A DNA stretch of 64,000 nucleotides from Sphingobacterium sp. B16(2022) (GTDB lineage: Bacteria > Bacteroidota > Bacteroidia > Sphingobacteriales > Sphingobacteriaceae): NCBI RefSeq assembly GCF_012030425.1, contig NZ_JAAUVN010000004.1, positions 372,001-436,000 of the forward strand, written 5' to 3'. Below, in pieces: positions 59,804 through 64,000 of this stretch. How positions within the stretch are numbered: the first letter of the stretch is position 1; each line of letters opens with the position of its first letter. The notes beneath the pieces are model-generated. The model was not told the DNA's origin. It searched no databases and saw nothing but the letters and a program-made list of their open reading frames with translations. The translations under genes and the position numbers were made by a program.

Positions 59804-61732
59804 TTAGCTAACCATCGTATCCGTTTTTATACCTTTTACTAATTTTCGACATTCGGCCATTATAGCGGCACTGTCGTAGTATGCTATATTCCATTGATCT
59901 TTCTGTTCGGCATGCTCGATGATAGCATCAGGGATACCTAATCTTACAACTTTACGACTGTATTGATGATCGGCCATAAATTCTAGAACAGCAGACCCAA
60001 TTCCACCCTGCAAACAGCCATCTTCAACGGTAATGATATTTTCAAATTTTTGAAAAACTTTATGTAACAATTCTTCATCCAAAGGTTTAGCAAATCTTAA
60101 ATCATAGTGAGCCGGATATATTCCTTCTTCAGCTAATTGCAAAATTGCTTTACTGGCTTCGTTACCAATTGCTCCAAAAGTTAAAATGGCAACAGCTTCT
60201 CCATCCTGAATTAATCTGCCTTTTCCAATTTCAATTTCTTTAAACGGTTTTTTCCAATCGACCATCACGCCGTTACCTCTTGGATAGCGAATTACAAAAG
60301 GACCTTTATTTTCTAATTGAGCAGTATACATCAAATTGCGTAACTCCTCTTCATTCATTGGAGCGGAAACCGTCATATTTGGTATACAGCGCATAAAAGC
60401 AATATCGTAAGCACCGTGATGTGTCGGACCATCCGCTCCTACTACACCGGCACGGTCCAGACAAAATACTACATTAAGATTCTGTAAGGCTACATCATGA
60501 ATGACTTGGTCAAACGCACGCTGCATGAATGAGGAATAAATATTACAGAAAGGCATTAGCCCTTGGGTTGCTAGACCCGCACTGAATGTAACAGCATGTT
60601 GTTCTGCTATTCCTACATCAAATGATCGTTCTGGAAAAGCTTTCATCATAATATTCATCGATGATCCAGAAGGCATAGCAGGTGTAATACCCACTATTTT
60701 ATCATTCTTCTCCGCAAGTTCTACCAATGTATTTCCAAAGACATCTTGATATTTCGGTGCTGTCGGTTTATCATTGACAGATTTTTTTATCTCGCCTGTT
60801 ATTTTGTCAAATAAACCTGGGGCATGCCATTTGGTTTGATCTTTTTCTGCTAATGCATATCCCTTACCTTTAACAGTTACGCAATGTAACAACTTTGGCC
60901 CCGGGATATGGCGCAAATCTTCCAGTGTCTTTGCTAATTTTTTGACATCATGTCCATCAACAGGTCCAAAGTATCTGAAATTTAAAGATTCAAATAAATT
61001 AGCATTCTTGAGCAATGTCCCTTTTATGCTTTTTTCCAGCTTTTTAACAGCTCCTAAAGCATTCGGTCCCATCTCTGATATCTTGGATAAGACAGATGCA
61101 ATATCGTCTCTGAAACGATTATATCGTTTTGAAGTTGTGATACTGGTTAAATACTCTTTTAATGCTCCTACATTAGGATCAATGGACATACAGTTATCAT
61201 TGAGAATAACCAAAAGATTTGATTTCTCTATACCTGCATGATTCAAAGCTTCAAATGCCATACCTCCTGTCATAGCACCATCGCCAATAATCGCAATATG
61301 CTGACGATCTTTTTCTCCTTTGATCTGAGAAGCAACCGCCATACCTAATGCGGCAGAGATTGATGTTGACGAATGTCCTACTCCAAAAGCATCATAGATG
61401 GACTCTCCTCGTTTTGGAAAACCGGAAATACCATCGACAATTCTATTCGTATGAAAAGAATCTCTACGTCCTGTTAATATCTTATGCCCATAGGCCTGAT
61501 GACCTACATCCCATATTAATTGATCATAGGGAGTATTCATGACATAATGTAATGCCACAGTCAATTCAACTACTCCCAAACTAGCTGCAAAGTGACCACC
61601 ATTAACCGAAACTAAATCAATGATATATTGACGTAATTCCTGGCTGACTTGTTCCAGTTGGTCATCCTTGAGTTTTTTCAGATCAGAGGGATCATTGATT
61701 TTACTTAATAATTCTCCAGCATCAAACTGCAT
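59804..61732 (-). CDS. dxs: 1-deoxy-D-xylulose-5-phosphate synthase
   Basis: Dxs condenses pyruvate and glyceraldehyde-3-phosphate with thiamine pyrophosphate, the first step of the MEP isoprenoid path. The start MQFDAGELLSKINDPSDLKK matches the family; the ATG at 61765 adds 11 unlikely residues. About 642 residues. TPP binding is GDGAMTGGMAFEALNHAG (~150-167); LIWDVGHQAYGHKILTGRR and the transketolase FVIRYPRGNG are intact. It is a single gene with its own terminator, divergent from scpA. Confidence 0.97.
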   Translation of the reverse strand: MQFDAGELLSKINDPSDLKKLKDDQLEQVSQELRQYIIDLVSVNGGHFAASLGVVELTVALHYVMNTPYDQLIWDVGHQAYGHKILTGRRDSFHTNRIVDGISGFPKRGESIYDAFGVGHSSTSISAALGMAVASQIKGEKDRQHIAIIGDGAMTGGMAFEALNHAGIEKSNLLVILNDNCMSIDPNVGALKEYLTSITTSKRYNRFRDDIASVLSKISEMGPNALGAVKKLEKSIKGTLLKNANLFESLNFRYFGPVDGHDVKKLAKTLEDLRHIPGPKLLHCVTVKGKGYALAEKDQTKWHAPGLFDKITGEIKKSVNDKPTAPKYQDVFGNTLVELAEKNDKIVGITPAMPSGSSMNIMMKAFPERSFDVGIAEQHAVTFSAGLATQGLMPFCNIYSSFMQRAFDQVIHDVALQNLNVVFCLDRAGVVGADGPTHHGAYDIAFMRCIPNMTVSAPMNEEELRNLMYTAQLENKGPFVIRYPRGNGVMVDWKKPFKEIEIGKGRLIQDGEAVAILTFGAIGNEASKAILQLAEEGIYPAHYDLRFAKPLDEELLHKVFQKFENIITVEDGCLQGGIGSAVLEFMADHQYSRKVVRLGIPDAIIEHAEQKDQWNIAYYDSAAIMAECRKLVKGIKTDTMVS

Positions 61733-61882
61733 AGTATTGCTAATTACTTTAAAATATTGATACAAAATAACAACTAATTTATCACAACTTTCGTATTTAT
61801 CATACTTTTTGTATTAGAAAATGAACAGTTGCAGAAGCTTTTAGTTTTAATAGTTTGAAATAAAAATGTTTGTATTATTATG

Positions 61883-61890
61883 TAAATTTG
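61883..61890 (+). promoter_or_regulatory. -7 promoter box next to scpA
   Basis: TAAATTTG, 8 bases before the ATG at 61899. It supports that start over the ATG at 61866 and a leader of only a few bases. Confidence 0.45.
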
Positions 61891-61898
61891 CTCTTGAT

Positions 61899-62690
61899 AT
61901 GCAAGTAGAAGAAGGATACGAAATAAAGTTACCCCAGTTTGAAGGCCCATTTGACCTTCTCTTATTTTTTATTGAAAGGGATGAATTAAATATTCATGAG
62001 ATACCAATCTCAAAAATAACCGACGATTTCCTGTCATATGTCAACAAATTACAGGCATTAGACATGGAGATGGCCAGTGAATTTATTTTTGTGGCTTCGA
62101 CCCTGATGCGTATAAAAGCTAAGATGCTTCTCCCACGCCCGGAATTGGATGATGATGAAAATGAAATCGATCCTAAAGAAGATTTAATCCAAAAATTAAT
62201 TTTATACAAGCAGTTTAAGGATACCTGTGAGGATTTAAAATTATTGGAAGATGAGCGGCTTAAACTTTATAAACGGGGTAATATCAATTACGATATTAAA
62301 CTTGCTAGGCCGGAGTCAAATACAGGCGAAGAATTAAACAGTTTTGATCTGTATAAATTGATGATGGTATACGAACGTGTCATGTTTCAATATGCTAATA
62401 GACCTGCGGAAGTAAAACATACTGTTATAAAACATCCTTATAGTATAGATCAACAAAAAAAGGCAATTGCAGATTTGATAGAAATAAATAGGCAACTCGA
62501 TTTTCAATATATTCTAAAAAACTCTGAAAATAAGGTACAGTTCGTTTACAATTTCCTCGCGATCCTTGAAATGCTTCAACAAAAATTATTGCAAATAGAA
62601 ATAGGTTTCGGCTATAACGAATTCAGTATCCGAAAAAGACGTGCAGATGAATTCGATCACATCGATATTGAAGAAGAATTAGCATCATAA
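61899..62690 (+). CDS. scpA: Segregation and condensation protein A
   Basis: ScpA is the kleisin of the SMC-ScpAB condensin that organises and separates chromosomes. The start MQVEEGYEIKLPQFEGPFDL fits the family; the upstream ATG at 61866 overlaps the promoter. The N-terminal helix LLLFFIERDELNIHEIPISK binds the SMC neck, and SEFIFVASTLMRIKAKMLLP follows. The C-terminal winged helix holds FLAILEMLQQKLLQIEIGFG. 263 residues. ScpB is not adjacent. A long hairpin ends the transcript. Confidence 0.95.
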   Translation: MQVEEGYEIKLPQFEGPFDLLLFFIERDELNIHEIPISKITDDFLSYVNKLQALDMEMASEFIFVASTLMRIKAKMLLPRPELDDDENEIDPKEDLIQKLILYKQFKDTCEDLKLLEDERLKLYKRGNINYDIKLARPESNTGEELNSFDLYKLMMVYERVMFQYANRPAEVKHTVIKHPYSIDQQKKAIADLIEINRQLDFQYILKNSENKVQFVYNFLAILEMLQQKLLQIEIGFGYNEFSIRKRRADEFDHIDIEEELAS

Positions 62691-62730
62691 ATAGAAGAGG
62701 CGATAATCTGGATTATCGCCTCTTCTATTT
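62689..62730. terminator. Bidirectional terminator between scpA and thiL
   Basis: 20-base perfect arms (core GAAGAGGCGATAATC with its complement), two-base spacer. The left arm begins inside the scpA stop codon. Confidence 0.9.
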
Positions 62731-62746
62731 ATAGTATACAATACCC

Positions 62747-63793
62747 TTAGTCTTTAAATGCATTCCAACCTTGCGCCGTTATTGGATAGACCTTTCCAGA
62801 TTTAGAAATCATTTGACATCCTTCACTTGCTTGTGTAATATGCCCAATAACAGTAATATCCATCGATCCTTTTATCTTATCATAATCAGCTTGTGGAATC
62901 GTGAACAATAATTCATAATCTTCTCCTCCATTCAACGCACAAACGGTTGGATCTATTCCAAATTCACGAGCTGTCTCATAAGTCATCGAATCCAGCGGTA
63001 TTTTATCTTCGTAAAGTTTACAACCTTTATCAGATGCCTCACAAATATGTATAATCTCTGATGCCAATCCATCTGATACATCAATCATTGCATTCGGCTT
63101 AATACCGATTTTTGCTAATAATTCAACAATATCTCTTCTAGCCTCTGGTTTTAGCTGGCGCTCTACGATATAATCCTTACCTTCTAGATCTGGTTGTATA
63201 TTCTGGTTCTCCAAGAAGATATTTTTCTCACGCTCTAGTAATTGTAGCCCAACATAAGCAGCGCCCAAATCGCCTGAAACACATAACAAGTCGCCTTCCT
63301 GTGCACCTGATCGATAGGCAATCTGATCTTCATCAGCAAAACCGATACTCGTTACCGAAATAACCAATCCTTGAACTGAAGCTGACGTATCCCCGCCAAT
63401 AAGGTCCACATTATACTTTTTACAAGCAATCAGTGCACCTTGATAGATTTCTTCAACTGCTTCTAATGGAAATTTTGAGGATAACCCTATTGAGAATGTA
63501 ATTTGCGATGCTGTTCCATTCATGGCATAGATATCACTCAAATTCACCTGTACAGCTTTATAGCCTAAATGTTTCAAAGGAACATAACGCAGATCAAAGT
63601 GGATACCCTCCAACAGAAGATCTGTTGAAATTAAAGTTTTCTTATTTGAAAAATCTAAAACAGCGGCATCGTCCCCGATACCTTTAAGGGTACTGGGTTC
63701 ATTAATCTCGACAGCCTTCGTTAAATATGAAATTAAACCAAATTCACCCAACTCTCCTAAATTTGTTCTTTCTGTATTATCAAATTCTAACAT
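62747..63793 (-). CDS. thiL: Thiamine-monophosphate kinase
   Basis: ThiL phosphorylates thiamine monophosphate to the active diphosphate. The 348 residues show the N-terminal GIGDDAAVLDFSNKKTLIST (~40-59) with the metal aspartates, VNLSDIYAMNG, LIGGDTSASVQG, and the C-terminal GGEDYELLFTIPQADYDKIK. It is a little longer than E. coli ThiL (325). It starts 20 bases after nadA ends and is probably co-transcribed with it. A degenerate thiamine-kinase-like gene lies separately at 32313. Confidence 0.95.
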   Translation of the reverse strand: MLEFDNTERTNLGELGEFGLISYLTKAVEINEPSTLKGIGDDAAVLDFSNKKTLISTDLLLEGIHFDLRYVPLKHLGYKAVQVNLSDIYAMNGTASQITFSIGLSSKFPLEAVEEIYQGALIACKKYNVDLIGGDTSASVQGLVISVTSIGFADEDQIAYRSGAQEGDLLCVSGDLGAAYVGLQLLEREKNIFLENQNIQPDLEGKDYIVERQLKPEARRDIVELLAKIGIKPNAMIDVSDGLASEIIHICEASDKGCKLYEDKIPLDSMTYETAREFGIDPTVCALNGGEDYELLFTIPQADYDKIKGSMDITVIGHITQASEGCQMISKSGKVYPITAQGWNAFKD

Positions 63794-63813
63794 ATCTGTC
63801 TTTGTTTTATATT

Positions 63814-64000
63814 TTATAATCCTAATTGTGCGGATATTTCCAACATACGTTCAATAGGTCGTTGCGCACGGGCAATCATCGAATCATCTAGTGTTATTTC
63901 CGGACTTTCATACTTTAAGCAATTATAAAGCTTCTCCAACGTATTTAATTTCATATGTGGACAATCATTACACGCACAAGCATTATTTGGAGGCGCAGGA
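63814..64000 (-). CDS. nadA: Quinolinate synthase, C-terminal part (5' end outside window)
   Basis: Only the last 61 residues are visible, cut at the right edge. They read NNACACNDCPHMKLNTLEKL and then PEITLDDSMIARAQRPIERM, the typical NadA end. The CxxC-type cysteines in ACACNDCP include one ligand of the [4Fe-4S] cluster needed to make quinolinate from iminoaspartate and dihydroxyacetone phosphate, the start of NAD synthesis. nadD is 16 kb away at 47157. Confidence 0.92.
   Translation of the reverse strand, partial: PAPPNNACACNDCPHMKLNTLEKLYNCLKYESPEITLDDSMIARAQRPIERMLEISAQLGL

Noticed and set aside
1..64000. CRISPR arrays, insertion sequences, prophage and rRNA operons
   Set aside because: I saw no regularly spaced repeats, transposase or integrase motifs, att-like duplications at the tRNA, or rRNA sequence.

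Overview
The window looks like chromosomal DNA of a Bacteroidota species close to Sphingobacterium (Sphingobacteriaceae). Several things point there. The sequence is AT-rich. Start codons lack Shine-Dalgarno sequences. Many genes are preceded by the Bacteroidota promoter type (TTTG or TTG, about 19-20 bases, then TAnnTTTG). Marker genes include gldH, ricT, DUF4295, a futalosine-pathway mqnD, bacillithiol bshC and an approximately 1,100-residue SecA with a SEC-C tail. There are no rRNA genes, insertion sequences, phage genes or CRISPR arrays; one tRNA-Glu is present. Most of the window is ordinary core genome.

Layout, left to right. Positions 1-10,850: a partial S58 peptidase, tRNA-Glu, purD, a large secreted plug-domain protein, an enoyl-CoA hydratase/isomerase, a lipoprotein, a phosphohexomutase with a Nudix hydrolase, and a conserved protein of unknown function. 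Positions 10,850-23,700, mostly minus strand: an amidase, gcvP, an Oar-like TonB-dependent receptor, bshC, and the translation/secretion cluster rpmB-rpmG-DUF4295-ftsY-rimO. Positions 23,800-31,700: recO, small membrane proteins, a cold-shock protein, SIMPL and DUF4112 proteins, a TruC-like pseudouridine synthase, gcvT and a rhodanese. Positions 31,800-40,000, minus strand: a secA-SPOR-M20 peptidase-TPK-like-GNAT run and surE-small membrane protein-mqnD. Positions 40,300-44,050: an AEC transporter and the uronate genes kduI-DUF4861-kduD. Positions 44,090-47,120: a secreted FGE-like protein with two tandem paralogues of unknown function, then a DUF2314 lipoprotein. Positions 47,150-57,870: yicC-gmk-nadD, a CAP protein, two DedA proteins, dnaN, holB-ricT-gldH-lpxK and two small LTxxQ-like periplasmic proteins. 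Positions 57,960-64,000: dnaA, dxs, scpA, thiL and the end of nadA.

How the genes work together. dnaA, dnaN, delta-prime, recO and scpA serve replication, repair and segregation. purD, gmk, nadD, nadA, thiL and dxs supply nucleotides and cofactors. secA and ftsY serve protein export. gcvP and gcvT are two parts of the glycine cleavage system but lie 15 kb apart on opposite strands. kduI/kduD interconvert unsaturated-uronate breakdown products.

I found no clear new defence or mobile system. The least explained items are the FGE-like gene with its two co-transcribed paralogues (44,090-46,423), the structured noncoding stretch upstream of the AEC transporter (40,013-40,152), a degenerate thiamine-pyrophosphokinase-like protein (32,313-32,882), the cysteine-rich N-terminus of RicT, and four promoter -7 boxes that abut start codons and imply leaderless mRNAs. 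Terminators are often long, nearly perfect palindromes. All functional calls come from motif and family recognition by eye; no database search was run.
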